Source: Polyporus tsugae (taxonomy: Eukaryota; Basidiomycota; Agaricomycetes; Polyporales; Polyporaceae). Taken from it: a stretch of DNA of 64,000 nucleotides. A program made the position numbers and the translations under genes. This document shows positions 45,592 through 57,131 of the stretch, one piece after another (the first letter of the stretch is position 1; each line of letters opens with the position of its first letter). A model generated the notes under the pieces. The model saw nothing but the letters and a program-made list of their open reading frames with translations, was not told the origin of the DNA and did not search any database. Location: NCBI GenBank assembly GCA_024305745.1, contig JAHRBS010000008.1:310001-374000 (forward strand). Direction: 5' to 3'.

Positions 45592-46305
45592 ATGCCGGGC
45601 AAGCACGTCCATTTCCTCGACGTCCCAGCCACCCCTTCGTCAACCTACTCGAGCTCGACTTTAGCTTCCTCGCCTGGTCCTGCAACTCCCCCGCAGCTCT
45701 TTAGATCACCAGCTTCAACAAAAGCGAGCCTCCACCCGCCTTCGCGTTATGCACCAGGCGGAATCTCATTGAACCCAATCATCGCGCGCCAACTCGGCAC
45801 CACAACACCCCTCGTCTGGGACATGTCCGAGCCCGCGGAGTCCGCGCGCCCACAACTACCACCCGCGCCCTCACGGCTCACCGACGCACTCGTGCGCGAG
45901 CCCGCAACACATCCCCCACTCCCATCGATCGCGGTCATTTGCGACTACCTCCCATGGACCATCGTCGTCGTCCCGACCCCCGGCTCGCTCTGGGCCGCGC
46001 CGTACGTGACCGTCGGCGACGTCCTGCACACACTCTACCGCACGCTCCGGCTCGCAGCGACGGACCACGAGCTCAGTGCGCTCGATCCCGCGCTGCGCGA
46101 CCGTGTCCAGCGCGCGTACGTCACGCGCTACCGCCGCGTCGCGAACCCGCGCGAGCGCGAGCTCGAAAAGGCCAAGTCCGTCAAGCGCGTCGACTACCTG
46201 TGCGACCGCACGGCGTTCCTCGGGCTCACTGCTGTCCCGAGCGGCAACCCGGCGAAGGGTCTTCCTCCTGGGACGGTATGGGCGCTGCGCGTCGCGAAAC
46301 CGTGA
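45592..46305 (+). CDS. DUF6699 domain protein (copy 3)
   Basis: An intronless frame of 237 residues beginning MPGKHVHFLDVPATPSSTY. The N-terminal phrase SSSTLASSPGPATPPQLF closely parallels copy 1 (SSSSPGPSTPPQLL), so these two are probably direct duplicates, unlike copies 2 and 4. The DUF6699 part reads PLVWDMSEPAES, AVICDYLPWTIVVVPTPGS, PYVTVGDVLHTLYRTLR and ends KRVDYLCDRTAFLGLTAV. The region coding for residues 80-200 is markedly GC-rich. No signal peptide or membrane segment. Role unknown. Confidence 0.85.
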   Translation: MPGKHVHFLDVPATPSSTYSSSTLASSPGPATPPQLFRSPASTKASLHPPSRYAPGGISLNPIIARQLGTTTPLVWDMSEPAESARPQLPPAPSRLTDALVREPATHPPLPSIAVICDYLPWTIVVVPTPGSLWAAPYVTVGDVLHTLYRTLRLAATDHELSALDPALRDRVQRAYVTRYRRVANPRERELEKAKSVKRVDYLCDRTAFLGLTAVPSGNPAKGLPPGTVWALRVAKP

Positions 46306-47013
46306 GCGTGGCCGCACGCTCTTCGTTCCTCGCTCTCGCTCTCACCCTCGCTTTCCCCGCTCTGCTGTCGTCGTCGCTTTCGCACCTACCCCCGATACCC
46401 TCTCATCTCACTGTTCCCCGCGTCGTTGCTCGGATCTCTCCAGTACCGCGGTCTTCATCTCGTCATCGCATATGCAATACCAAAGGACTCAGGCCGCCCT
46501 CAATGTAAAAAATAGATGTACCTATACATATATGCCGATACCCATCCCCGTCGCATCCCCCCTTCGCATTCCACGCCTCTCTCCCCTCATGCCCCTTGAC
46601 GATCCGATGACCAACGTAAACGAATAACTGGGCTTGGACCATAGTGTACTTATCAATATCATATCGTGTATTGCGCAAAGTATCAGTAGTACTCACCTTG
46701 TATCTTCCTCCCTCCTCTCCGCATGGAGATTATGAATTTCCTTGTCTGCGACGTCTTGCGTGCGTGCTGCTGCCTCAGGCCTCTGCACCCGTTTCCACTC
46801 ACGATGGTGTCAAAATTCAAACGGATGCTGGGATACTACGACGTCTGATGTATACATATTTTTATCATCCATCCGGACGCTAAGTAAATACATGAAGAGA
46901 CCAAGAAAATTCGTAACTGTTCGAACGCGACGACGGGGACAATTGAGAAGCACATAGGTATCTACGTTGTCCTTTTTCAAAATACTTAAGAAGGTCGAAC
47001 GGTACGGGACTAC
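46306..47013. other. Intergenic between convergent DUF6699 copy 3 and WD40 genes
   Basis: Holds two 3' untranslated regions. AT-rich sequence at 46500-46530 (AATGTAAAAAATAGATGTAC) and 46850-46900 may include polyadenylation signals. No gene seen. Confidence 0.4.
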
Positions 47014-48110
47014 TTAGTTCGTGATGAAACTCGACAGCCGACGGATATGGACTACCCCATCACGATCTCCGGAAGCCAGGAATTCGCCATTCGGAGAGAA
47101 CGCTACGTGCAGTACGTCATCCGTGTGCTCAGTGAACTCGGCCACGCACGAGGCGTCCGCCGTCCTCCACAGTCGCACCGACGGTTTCGATGACCCCGTG
47201 GCGATGTACTTCCCGTCCGGTGAAAAGCATGCACTCCAGGATGACGGCTTGTCGTGTTCCTCGAGAGAGGCGGTTTGTTCACCTGACTCCGCATCCCAGA
47301 TCCTCGCGGAGCCGTCCCACGAAGTGGACAGCAGGGACCTGCCATCTGGAGAGAATGAGACGATGTTCACACTTTCCGTGTGACCGGCCAGAACAGCGAG
47401 TAGGACGCCAGTCGTGAGATCCCAGATCTGTATGGCATTCTGCTCAATCCCATGGGCAGTAGCAATGCGCCTGCTGTCGGGGTCGAACGAGAAGGCATAA
47501 GCATGAGCATCTCCACGGCCTGAGTGCGACAGAAGAGGTGGCTTTGGCCGTTCCTTCGCGAGAGGCCTCCAAACGGTGCAGCAGGGGTCCGTATTCCTGC
47601 TGCTCGATATCCAGGCAAGGTAGTGTGCGTCCGGGGAGAAGTCGAAGCTAGCGTAGTTGCTCTCCTCCGCCTCCGGATCATCGAACAAATCACGCTGCTC
47701 GAACGTTAGGGCGTCCCAGACACGAACCGTTCTGTCATCAGATGCGGACGCGATCAGGGCACCATCGGGGGACCAAGCGCAGGCGGTGACGGCTTTTGTG
47801 TGCCCCTCAGGTGCGGCAGCTCTGTGGACGCCATTGCCAATGTCCCATACTGCCAGCGCCCCGTCCCCCTCGGCACCGACAGACAAGAGTCGTTGGCTGT
47901 CCGGAGACAATGCGAGATCATAGACAATGGTCGGGTGTGCCGACCATTCCTGCACGATCGAGCCACGTTCCGCGTCCCAGATGATAATGGTTCCGTCCTC
48001 GGAGGCGGTCACTATCCATTTGTTGTTGCGAGAAACTAGGCCCGACACGGCTTTTTCGTGGCCGGGTGCCAAGCCTGCTGTTGCGTCTGTTTGGAGTGGC
48101 GCGTGCTCGC
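47014..48110 (-). CDS. WD40-repeat protein, 5' end unresolved
   Basis: A continuous frame of about 365 codons encodes at least seven WD40 repeats, for example GHEKAVSGLVSRNNKWIVTA then SEDGTIIIWD, GHTKAVTACAWSPDGALIAS then ASDDRTVRVWD, GHTESVNIVSFSPDGRSLLS then TSWDGSARIWD, and EHTDDVLHVAFSPNGEFLAS. It ends RLSSFITN at 47014. Such seven-blade propellers act as protein-docking platforms and are multi-copy in polypores, also as tails of NLR-like proteins. The oddity is the start. No in-frame ATG precedes the first repeat, and the frame is closed upstream by TGA near 48155. A leader exon, a fusion with the adjacent F-box gene through an unseen intron, or truncation are all possible. The first 97 bases overlap the end of the F-box frame. 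Confidence 0.7.
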
Positions 48111-49417
48111 AGTGAGTTGGTTGTACCAACAATGGAGTTGTCTTGACTCACTACTATGTGGGAAGGCAACGAGCCCCCGATCGTTCATCCCCGGGAAAGC
48201 ACGCTTGATGCTCGGATACCAGAACTCGGCTCTTCCCGCTCTCAGTCCGGCGAGAGGATCCTGGCATATGACGCGGCACAGAGGGAAGGTAAGGAGCACC
48301 TCGTCCAACGCTTTGCATGCCTCCAATGAAGCGCCGTCCAGGGAAAGATAAGACCCGAGATCGGCGATGGTTTGGAGCTTGAACTCTACTTGCACGTCTA
48401 CCAGATGGGCTCTATTGATGGGCTTGAGGATCTTTACTGAATTGTTGATGTCTGGCGATAACGGTGTCGCACGATCCGGCGAGCCTGAGGGGCTACCACA
48501 CAGAATTACAAGTGTCAACGACGACAACTGGGAGAGCCGACTGATCGACTTTTCCAACCGGTCTGCAGAAGTCATCAGACGCCGTCAGGCAGGAGAGCAG
48601 TCATAGGACTCACCGTAGTAATATGGGTCGGCTTGTTCAAATGGATGGAATGCAAGCGGGTCAAGGGTTACGGCAAGACGATTCAGCGTGGCCACACTAA
48701 GACCCAGCAGGTACTCGATCGCAAGAATGTGTACACCCTCGCCGAGCTTTGATAACCAGTGTTCTTCAGCCCCTTAATTCATACACGATAACAAGAAGTC
48801 AAAGAACTCACACACAAACTCGTTAATTTCGGGGATTGGGTGAGCATTTTCGTCTCCAGGCGGTACGAAGAAGCATTGAGGAAGTTGTTGTGGGCACACG
48901 TCAGGCAATGGATGCTTGTGAATGCCGAGATGAACCGTATGAAGTCGAGGATGTCCCTAAATCGAACATGGGACAGCTCCAGATTATGGATACGGCTGCT
49001 ATAGAGTCCCCGGTAGCACGATAGCGCAGAGAGGTGGAGCGTGAGCCAAGTACTATACAATCCCCAGGATTTTTGTACCATTCCCCACATACGCAGATTG
49101 GGAAGGCGGGAGAGAAGATACACGGGAACGACCTCGAACAGGGGGATGTTCGGCATTGAGTAGTGGCCAGGGGGATGGAAGGAAAGGGTGACTTTCTGGA
49201 CCAGAGGGGGGACCCACGGATGCAAGTCGAGGAACTCGCGGGACGACTCCATCTGTGGCACATCCCGGATGACTATGCTGCTGAATAGATGATAGCGAGC
49301 ACGGGGTAGGAATGCCCTGCATGTGAGTGAGAGACCACGGAGGGACGTGGTGTTGTCGCTGGATTGGTCGATGACCGTTTCGAAGACCTCGATCGGGACC
49401 ATGGGATGAGATGCCAT
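48036..49417 (-). CDS. F-box-like protein with LRR-type C-terminal part
   Basis: Exons 48814-49417, 48614-48772 and 48036-48562 join in phase to 429 residues. The start MASHPMVPIEVFETVIDQSS leads straight into an F-box-like motif, PIEVFETVID...LRGLSLTCRAFLPRARYHLF, typical of basidiomycete F-box proteins that bring substrates to SCF ubiquitin ligases through Skp1. The remainder has leucine-spaced segments (LLSRLPNLRMWGMV, RIHNLELSHVRFRDI, SPKLTSL, SQLSSLTLVILCG) and an end resembling other family members (FWYPSIKRAFPGMNDRGLVA). A TATA-like CTATATATG lies at 49518-49526 on the minus strand, about 105 bases before the ATG. The natural end may be near 48130 if a GTGAGT donor there (about 48149) is used, which could link this gene to the WD40 frame below. 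Confidence 0.75.
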
Positions 49418-49526
49418 AGATAGAGTGCTGGATGGATGGGAGGAGTACTGTGAGTAACACGGGCGGCGCAGTGGTGGATGGTGGCCTAAGGCGAGGACGG
49501 GCCCCTTCGACGTCTTCATATATAGC

Positions 49527-51300
49527 TTCATACCGTGCTCGCGCGCGCACAGCTTGGCTGGCTGGGTGAATCATCAGATGGCAAGCGCTGTGTGCATCTC
49601 TCTCTCGAACCACCACAATGCGGACTGCGATAGAACCGTAAGCATTTCTACCATAGCTCACAATTAGCGAGACACTCAGACCTTTTTATCCTGGCGGTGC
49701 ATCTTTTAGTCTAACGCCTATAGGGTGATGAATCGTTTTCCGCTTCACCGAGTCGTAGAACCCGATGTATAAGGCTGATGTAGCTCCGGAGATTCAAGGT
49801 GAGTGATCCTGTCCTTCAGTCCCACTCGTTCCTGCCTCTGAGCTCGTCGCTTGCAACTGCGGTCATGTCTTGGTCTAGGCATTTGGCTCTGGCCCAGTTC
49901 CCTCAGGACGGGGGTGGGTGAATCGGACGCCCTACGCTATACCATCCTCACCTTGGTCTTTCTCATCGACGTTCGACCCTATCTGCACTCCGTGTTGTCC
50001 CTTCGAGATGTGCGCTGTCTGGCTGTGCAGAACCTGCGAATGGAACTCGGCAAGAACATCTCCGCGGTGTGATTGCCATCGCTTTGGGTTGCCGCGAAGC
50101 TCGCCATTGGTTGTAGCGACAGACTCTTTTGGCTCCCACACACGTAGGCAAGCCGTCGGTGGCGAGGGCCCCTCGATGCAACCACCCTGCATCATCCGTG
50201 GAGAAGCTCCACGCCCCCCGATGGGGGATCGGCAGGACCTGCATACTTCGCGTCACGCAGTTGACACGAAATTTCGCCGTGGTGCGTCGTTCATTCCTTC
50301 GCCGGTTCCGACTGACCTCGTAATATGTCAACATCCCAGCCGCATAGCCTGTGTACAGGGCACCGTCCACGGATCGGTATGTGTTCTCTGCCACTATGGC
50401 GCTGCCACTTTCCACTCACGTAAACCTTGTATCGAATTACAGCGCACCTCCACCATGTCTAACTGGAAGCACACAGCGACCACGAAGACGCACTGCTACT
50501 CTAGTTTGTTGGAGCTTCTTTGCGTTTCGCCTGCGAGATGGTGGCTAGTCTGTTCAGTCACTATTGCTGGCCCTGGACCTCGTTGTATCTGTATCATCTC
50601 AACCTTGTCTCCGGGTTCCTGGCATCTTGTGGACAGGTTACACTTATGCTCATTGTCCTCTTCAACTGGGGCGGTACGCATGTAGAGCTTTGAGGCTGGC
50701 TACCTCGTGGGCGCAACGCTCACAGGAAGAAATGCCTTCGATTAGACCTTCTATGGTCTATCCTGTTCGCAAGCTATGCACCCAGCTGTCAGTCCTACCA
50801 ACGCGGCGTGGCTCCACTGGTACTCGTGTCTCTGTATCGCGTACATCCGTCCGAGCACCATACCATCTCCGCTGTCGTCGCTGAGGAGCTCTTGCCGCTC
50901 GAATCTGCGTTGGCTCATACAAAACATAAGGGTCTGTGGGCGGCCAACGGCGGGTGCGCCAACACGGCAACCGTCCGACGTCAAGCGGGAACGCGCCGTG
51001 TGAACACGTGCCCGCAACGTGCCTCCGATTCGGATGCCACACGTCGACTATATCCCAGGCATGGAACCGTCCCCGAGTCCCGCAACCCGAAATTGCACAT
51101 CGCCTCTCCCGCTCCTTGGCCTTGTCACCGCCTCGTCGTTTGTTCTGCACCGCTAGGAGCCAGGCGATGCCGATCACAATGTGCCGCTATATATCTCGTA
51201 ATTTGCGGGGTACTACCTGTCACCCTCAAGTTGTCGCTCTCGCCTGTCTACGTCTCCACCCTTCACTCCTTCCCTTCCCTTCTCCCACGCCCGGCACACC
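49527..51300. promoter_or_regulatory. Intergenic region between divergent F-box and metacaspase 2 genes
   Basis: About 1.8 kb without recognised genes; overlapping frames on both strands show no domains. TATATA at 51188-51193, about 110 bases before the metacaspase ATG, followed by a C/T-rich stretch (51245-51295), is a plausible core promoter for the plus-strand gene. Confidence 0.4.
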
Positions 51301-53560
51301 ATGACCATCTCCCTGAAGTGCGCCATTCCCGGGATCAAGCGCACCTCGACGTGCAATTCTGCAAAGTCTGCAAAGTCTGCAAAGTCTGCAAAATCGACGA
51401 AGGCCACTGGCAAACGCAAGCCCGTCCGGAGAGCGCTGATCGTCGGGATCATGTACCGGAACACCAAAGGGGGGACGTTGCTCTCCCCGCATAGGGATGC
51501 GCTGGCCTGGCGGGATATCTTGATCAGTAAGTCTTACCTTTTGGCTCGGAGAACGTTGAAGCCTCATACATGGGACGGGAACCCTTCCTTCCAGAGAAGT
51601 ATGGCTACGAGGAGGGCGGCATTACCATGATGCTGGACGACGAGGCCACCCTCCGAGACCCCGAACGATCCCACCTTGTTCCCCTCCGGGCCAATCTTGT
51701 GAGTCAAATCGTTGTTCCCAAATGGGCCCTTCTATTCGTGCTCACGTTGGCCTTCATCAGCTCCACCAGCTTGAAGCATTAGGAGATGGGGCTCGATCTG
51801 GAGATAGGTTCACGTTCTACTGTGAGTGTTTTTTCCACTTCGTCCTCCTCGTACATAATGTAAATTTAATCGCATCGCATAAGACGCGGGTCATGGTAGA
51901 CAGATTGAGAGCAATAGCATGGACGAAGACGACGGGTTTGATGAAGGTATGTCATACTCAGGACACTATATCGAGGACTTAAGGCAATAGCTAAGGAATT
52001 CTGTAGCTATCGTTCCCTACGCGCCTGATGGTGAGGCTGACCCCATCCTCGACGATGTATGTCCTCTCCGAGCGCGATCACGATGTGGATCAACAACTAA
52101 TGCAGCGCGACGACAGGACCTCCGGAATCTCCTTGTCAAGCCCCTTCCACCTGGCGCCGCCTTGACGGCCATCTTCGACTCCTGCTGCTCCGGAACTCTC
52201 CTTGACTTGGAGCACTATGCCTGCAACAACGTTTACTTCCCGTGGGTCAATAGGGGAAAGCGCGACCTTCGCTCGGCACATCGAGCATTTCTCCGTACGT
52301 GACCTTCATGAGTCGCTCTTGTGCGCTTAGGTGTGAGACTGAGACGTCTCCACAGGGCGTAAGAATGGTTGGTGTTTTTCCATCCCTGATACTTCGCGAC
52401 GGAACAAGTGCTCACTTAGGCTGGGAAGACGATTTCCTCCAGGTCAAGGTGGACCTCAATTCGTGCGATCAAGTCTCTATCGCCGGGACGTCAACGGGTG
52501 CGTTGTGTTTCACGTCAACTGCAAACAACGCAATTGACTAGCTAGTCGTTCAGAAGACACACACTCCTATGGCCCCGCAACACAGCATGGATGCCTACGA
52601 ATATGCGAGCGGACGCGATCCAAGTCAGACGCGATTATCAAGCACGACCAAACCATAAACGACACGGGTCCAGGGAAGAAGGACGGAACACGTTTTGTCG
52701 TCACCCGCCGGTCCACGCTCGAGGTCCCGCGCAGTCGCGATTCCCATCTTGAAAAGAGGAAACCGCGCCGCGTCTTCTCCATCCCTCACAAGTTCTCGTT
52801 CAAGGCTTTCTTCGGCAAGCAGCCTGAATGCGCCGAACCCGAGAGCTATCTCTCGTGCGACGGCTTCAGTTGCAAGCCTGAGCAGACGAAGACGAAACCG
52901 GACGTGGTGAGTACACGACGTTTTGCAGACCTGGCGACCATGCTAATGGCACGACGACAGATCTCGATCTCAGCGTGTCAGGACATTGAGCAGACGTGGG
53001 ATAGCAGGAAGGGTATCACACTGACACAGGTGAGCACAAGCGTGCATGTGGATTTACCGGCGGGATCGGCTGCTGACGCATATTCATGCGCAGGCGATGA
53101 TCAGATTGCTGAGTGAGTGACTCGTTGTCATTAGCTCGCAACTAAGCATCCTAACGTCTCTCAAGACAGGTGGCCTAACATGCCTGTCCGTCGGCTCATC
53201 GAGCGGGCCGGGTACGTGTCCGCAACATTCGGTTTACTTTCCGATATCCCACTGACACTTTCCTTAGGCACGGCATGTATCGCGGGACGACCTTGAGGCT
53301 CCATCGGTGGAGTCAAAAGGAGCTGAAGGACTGGCGCGCTCACCACTCGCCCCGGGAAGATTTGAGGACCCAGCTCGAGATCTTCAACAGTCCCATGCCC
53401 CAGGTACGTACTCCAGTGCGAGATACCTTATGACTCGACCTCACATGCCCATTCCTTGTAGATTGGGAGTACAAATGTTTTGGTAGGTCATACATGTTTT
53501 CGGTGGGCGATGCATGCTGATTGTCGCGGGCAGTCTGAACATGAACCGTTCCGCGCATGA
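51301..53560 (+). CDS. Class I metacaspase (copy 2)
   Basis: Exons 51301-51526, 51595-51698, 51761-51821, 51884-51946, 52007-52056, 52117-52294, then a less certain part (52356-52367 and 52420-52497), 52554-52906, 52961-53029, 53094-53112, 53166-53211, 53268-53403 and 53462-53560. Together they give about 497 residues in phase. The p20 core starts RRALIVGIMYRNTKGG. The catalytic His is in FYYAGHGRQ and the Cys in IFDSCCSGTLLDLEHY. The p10-like part reads PDVISISACQDIEQTW and ITLTQAMIRLL. The N-terminus holds a four-fold SAK repeat made by a nine-base unit (TCTGCAAAG, about 51357-51392). Intron positions inside FYY, after the acidic DEDDGFDE and before DLRNLL match those of copy 1, so the two are paralogues. 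The last intron may be followed by another (GTAGGT at 53481), which would shorten the tail. Confidence 0.82.
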
Positions 53561-56066
53561 TGCATCGTGCCTCTCCCGACTCTCGCCTCCGTAAGCCCAG
53601 GGATATTCAGCGTACGATCTCAGTGGACTTTGAATTGTTTCAACGGACATCTACGATTAACAGTGACAAATCGTAGCTTTAGCATAGTATTCGACTCTTG
53701 GAGCCTTTTGGTCACGGTTGTCTTTGTGAAGCTTCCCATTCGTCGTACATGATCCCACTACTCCTTTGCAGACCTCTAGTATCGCTTATACCCATTTACG
53801 TTACTTTTAGTCGAACAGTCGTATAATCTATATACCCCTTTCACATACTGAGATGTGTTGCATGTTTTTGTCGCTATGATGAACTATACTCCTTCTCATG
53901 GCCTTGTCTCTGTGCCTGGCGTGACTTCCCCTCAAATATTCAGCCAATAAAGGAGCGTATAAAAACGGTATCCGAGAGACATCACTGCTCAACGCTAGTA
54001 CTGAGCGAAACCGAGCGAGGGGCCGACCGTGGTGGTGCGCGAGAAGCTGATGCGCCGGCGTTGAGTATAGACGTTTCCTTTCTGGGATGTGGCGGTTCGC
54101 GCGCTTATCCCTCCACGCCATTGCGTTGGCGATGTCCGACCGCCGTTCTACCCACATCCGTCACTGGCAACTGCAGCCTCCTGGCTTCTTCTCCCCTCTT
54201 AGGTGAGCATCTTCTCGTTATGACACCTTTCTCTCGTATTGATCGACATTGCGACGTCGAAGGGGGTAAGAGGTGAAAGGCCGGCCCCGGTTCACCGTCA
54301 TCTCATCAGCCGCATGTTGGCCGCATGGGCAACTTCCGACATGGAGTCCTGAGTCCTCGAGGCCGTTGGGTCCCTTAGTATCTAAATACTACTAGGCAAC
54401 TGGCTTTGACATCGAGGTGAGTTGCGATCTGTGAGATCAAGGTTCTCAGAACGCTAACGTCCGTTGTGACGTTAGGACTATAACTTTCGCATGGGCAAGT
54501 ATCCCCCCACAACCCCTTTCCTCCCATATTCCTGCGACCTCTCTGGGACGGCATACTTGGATATCCTATCACATCCACTCTGTACGATGGGTCAGGAAAC
54601 TGGAGGAGGTGCCACTTCAAACGTGCTACATCGATCAATCGGGCATCATCGTACGTTCAATTGCACAGTCTCGTCAAAGTTTGGGTTCAAACTTCACAGT
54701 GACATACGTTCAACTTACACAGGCCTATAGGAATATATTCAACACGTGTCACCGCTGGCTGTATGCTGTGATATTGGGAGGTACGCTTCTATCGCCCCTT
54801 GTTGCTAGTCAATCCAACCAGTTTGGAAAAAATAGATGACGCAATCGTAGGCACGTTCATCTGGCCGTGAACGGCCCTTCAGCGCAACTCAGCAGCTGTC
54901 GTTTAGAAGGCGCACTACATCTCGTGTTGGAATATCATCATTAGGACATGGGACAAGTACAGCGCTGTTCTGGCCGCAAGTTTCCTCCAGATGCGTCAGA
55001 CCCGTGCCATTCTTGGGCGGTGAAGAAGTGAGTCACTTTTTGGCATCCTCGTTATAGGTTGTGAAAGTGGGGACGTTTGAATGGGTGAGCTTGGAACTGA
55101 ATGTGTCCGTCCGAGAGGGGAATACTAGCACCCATGTGGTGGGCGAGCTCCCGCTTCTTGCCGAGCCTCACGCTCGCTGACGCTCGTGCCTGCCTCATGT
55201 CAATGCTGTGGTGCCTTTGCACTAGCGTTGACGGCATGCCGTGCGCCCAACCACATTATGTTATGTTCTTGTCCTTGGAATAGGCGGAGATGCAAGGGAC
55301 TTTCCACCCAGCATAGCCGCGTCATTGCCCCACGAGGCACTCCATGTCCTTGTCCGTTGCGGCCCAGCCGTACTTTAGCTATGTACCGTGCATGGGAATC
55401 GAAGTTGATTCGCCTGTCTCCATCGCGCGTGCCGTGGATGCCTCCCTACGAGCCTATTGTCTGCCGCATCGGTTGGCCTTGGGACCACTGCCATCCGTTT
55501 AACTCAACGGTGTGCCGCCCATTTCGGCGCTTTCGTCCGTTGTCACCGCGGTCATTCCCGCCTTCACATGTTGTTCAATGGACCCACAAAGCTTAGCCCG
55601 CTGTTCGTTCTGGCCGACATCACTCAGGGCGTTGATATGTGCATGTGCTCCGAGCGGTCACTGATACGAGCTGGATGCAGGTACTTGTGCGCCGATCGGA
55701 ATTTTTGGGAACTCGTACCAGTACAATCCGACCAAGGAAGGCGTAAGTTGCCTTCTTTGGACGGCCTTTCTGGCTCCCGCCGTCGGAGCTTTCTGGCGGT
55801 CTTAGGATCTATCCTAGGGGGCTGCGCACGTCATCGGGAGACGTTTCAGGGTCGATATTCGAAATGTTCTGAATTGTTGGTAAGTGCAGAATAACGTTCC
55901 GCAATGGGAGTGCTGACGGCGCCAAACAGGGATTACAAAAGCGCAGTGGTCCCGCCGTACCTTCCCTCTTCCCTCAAACTACCACGATATTCTTCCCATT
56001 CGCTTTAACCTCTCCCCCTTTGTTACGACTCTTACGACAATCCTTTCCGTTTTATCCACCGCACAC
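53561..56066. other. 2.5-kb region without recognised genes
   Basis: Only chance frames were found. AT-rich sequence at 53630-53860 (for example TACTTTTAGTCGAACAGTCG) probably includes the metacaspase 3' untranslated region. The last 80 bases before 56067 are C/T-rich and may be the promoter of the next gene. Confidence 0.4.
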
Positions 56067-57131
56067 ATGGCCACGCACGTCAACAGACGTAGACCGAGTG
56101 TCTCCTGGGATCCGAATCCTACGTACTATCGCATTGAACCCCTGGATGACTCACCTTCCACACCTGCTACCCCCCAGCAGGCTCTCGCGCACAACCATCC
56201 CCAGCAACTCCCGCGGAGCCTGTCGGGGATGCCTCACCCCGACCCGCGTGCTTATCAACAACAGAGTTCACAGGTCCCAGGCATGCTGCCCCTTCCCGGG
56301 CAATATGCTCAACCGACGGGATCTGTGTACCCCGTGTTCCACGCCCAATATCTCGCGGGAAATGCGCCCCAGCACGCAGCCCCTGGTGCCAACCACTATG
56401 CTGCTGGGTTCGGCGGCACGAGCGACCTCGTTGGCGCGGAAGATCGCGGTGGCACGGGCTATGGTTACCCAACGTCAGAGGTGGCGCCAACACCCTCAGC
56501 GCCTTTGATGACGAACGCGTCGCTGCCGTCGACGCCGTCCGAGACTCCGCCCACGCACTCCCCCGAAACGTCCTCATCGGACTCGCTGCCGGACTCTCCT
56601 CATGCCCGCTCGTCGTCGTGGGGGACCCCCTCGCCTGAGCCCGATGAGCAGACTGGCCCTCGGTCGGACCTCTCCCCTCGCCTTGCTCAGTTCATGCTCA
56701 AGTGGGACGTTCGAGACACAAGGCTCGGGTCTCTGCAGCGCCCACGGTGGTTCCAGGAGAACGCGTTCTTGTCCGGACAGACGAAATGCACTGTCGCCTT
56801 CCAAGTGGGCACGGAGCGGTGGGACGTCGGGGTTCCGAAACGCACGGACGGGCGTGCGCTCACCGTCTCGGACGTCGTCACCGCGATCGACCGATGGCTT
56901 TGGACGGCCGTTGGGGACGACGCCTTCTTCGACGGCCACCCGCGAGTCCCCATCGCTTCGGCGGAGCGGACGTACCGTGACCTGGGGGACCAAGATTACA
57001 TGTCCAACACCTTCAGAAACGTCGACCAGGTCTCGGAGAGCAGCCGCTACTTCCTCGGGCTGGATGAGATCGTCGGGAAGGATAATGCGAGCACGCTCTA
57101 CGTGCGCGTTGGCTCCAAACCGCTCGTCTGA
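56067..57131 (+). CDS. DUF6699-like protein with long disordered N-terminus (copy 4)
   Basis: An intronless frame of 354 residues starting MATHVNRRRPSVSWDPNPTY. The first 200 residues are low-complexity, rich in Pro, Ser, Gln and Gly (ALAHNHPQQLPRSLSG, PSTPSETPPTHSPETSSSDS). The C-terminal 150 residues resemble DUF6699 in layout: MLKWDVRDT for WDV, TKCTVAFQVGTERWDVGV, LTVSDVVTAIDRWLWTAVGD for the VGDVLxxLYxxLR helix, and YFLGLDEIVG near the end. It is the most diverged of the four copies, so family membership is inferred from motif order. The opening 'RRPSVSWDPNPTYY' is comparable to the 'KVRFANVPP' opening of copy 1. No membrane or secretion signal. Confidence 0.75.
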   Translation: MATHVNRRRPSVSWDPNPTYYRIEPLDDSPSTPATPQQALAHNHPQQLPRSLSGMPHPDPRAYQQQSSQVPGMLPLPGQYAQPTGSVYPVFHAQYLAGNAPQHAAPGANHYAAGFGGTSDLVGAEDRGGTGYGYPTSEVAPTPSAPLMTNASLPSTPSETPPTHSPETSSSDSLPDSPHARSSSWGTPSPEPDEQTGPRSDLSPRLAQFMLKWDVRDTRLGSLQRPRWFQENAFLSGQTKCTVAFQVGTERWDVGVPKRTDGRALTVSDVVTAIDRWLWTAVGDDAFFDGHPRVPIASAERTYRDLGDQDYMSNTFRNVDQVSESSRYFLGLDEIVGKDNASTLYVRVGSKPLV

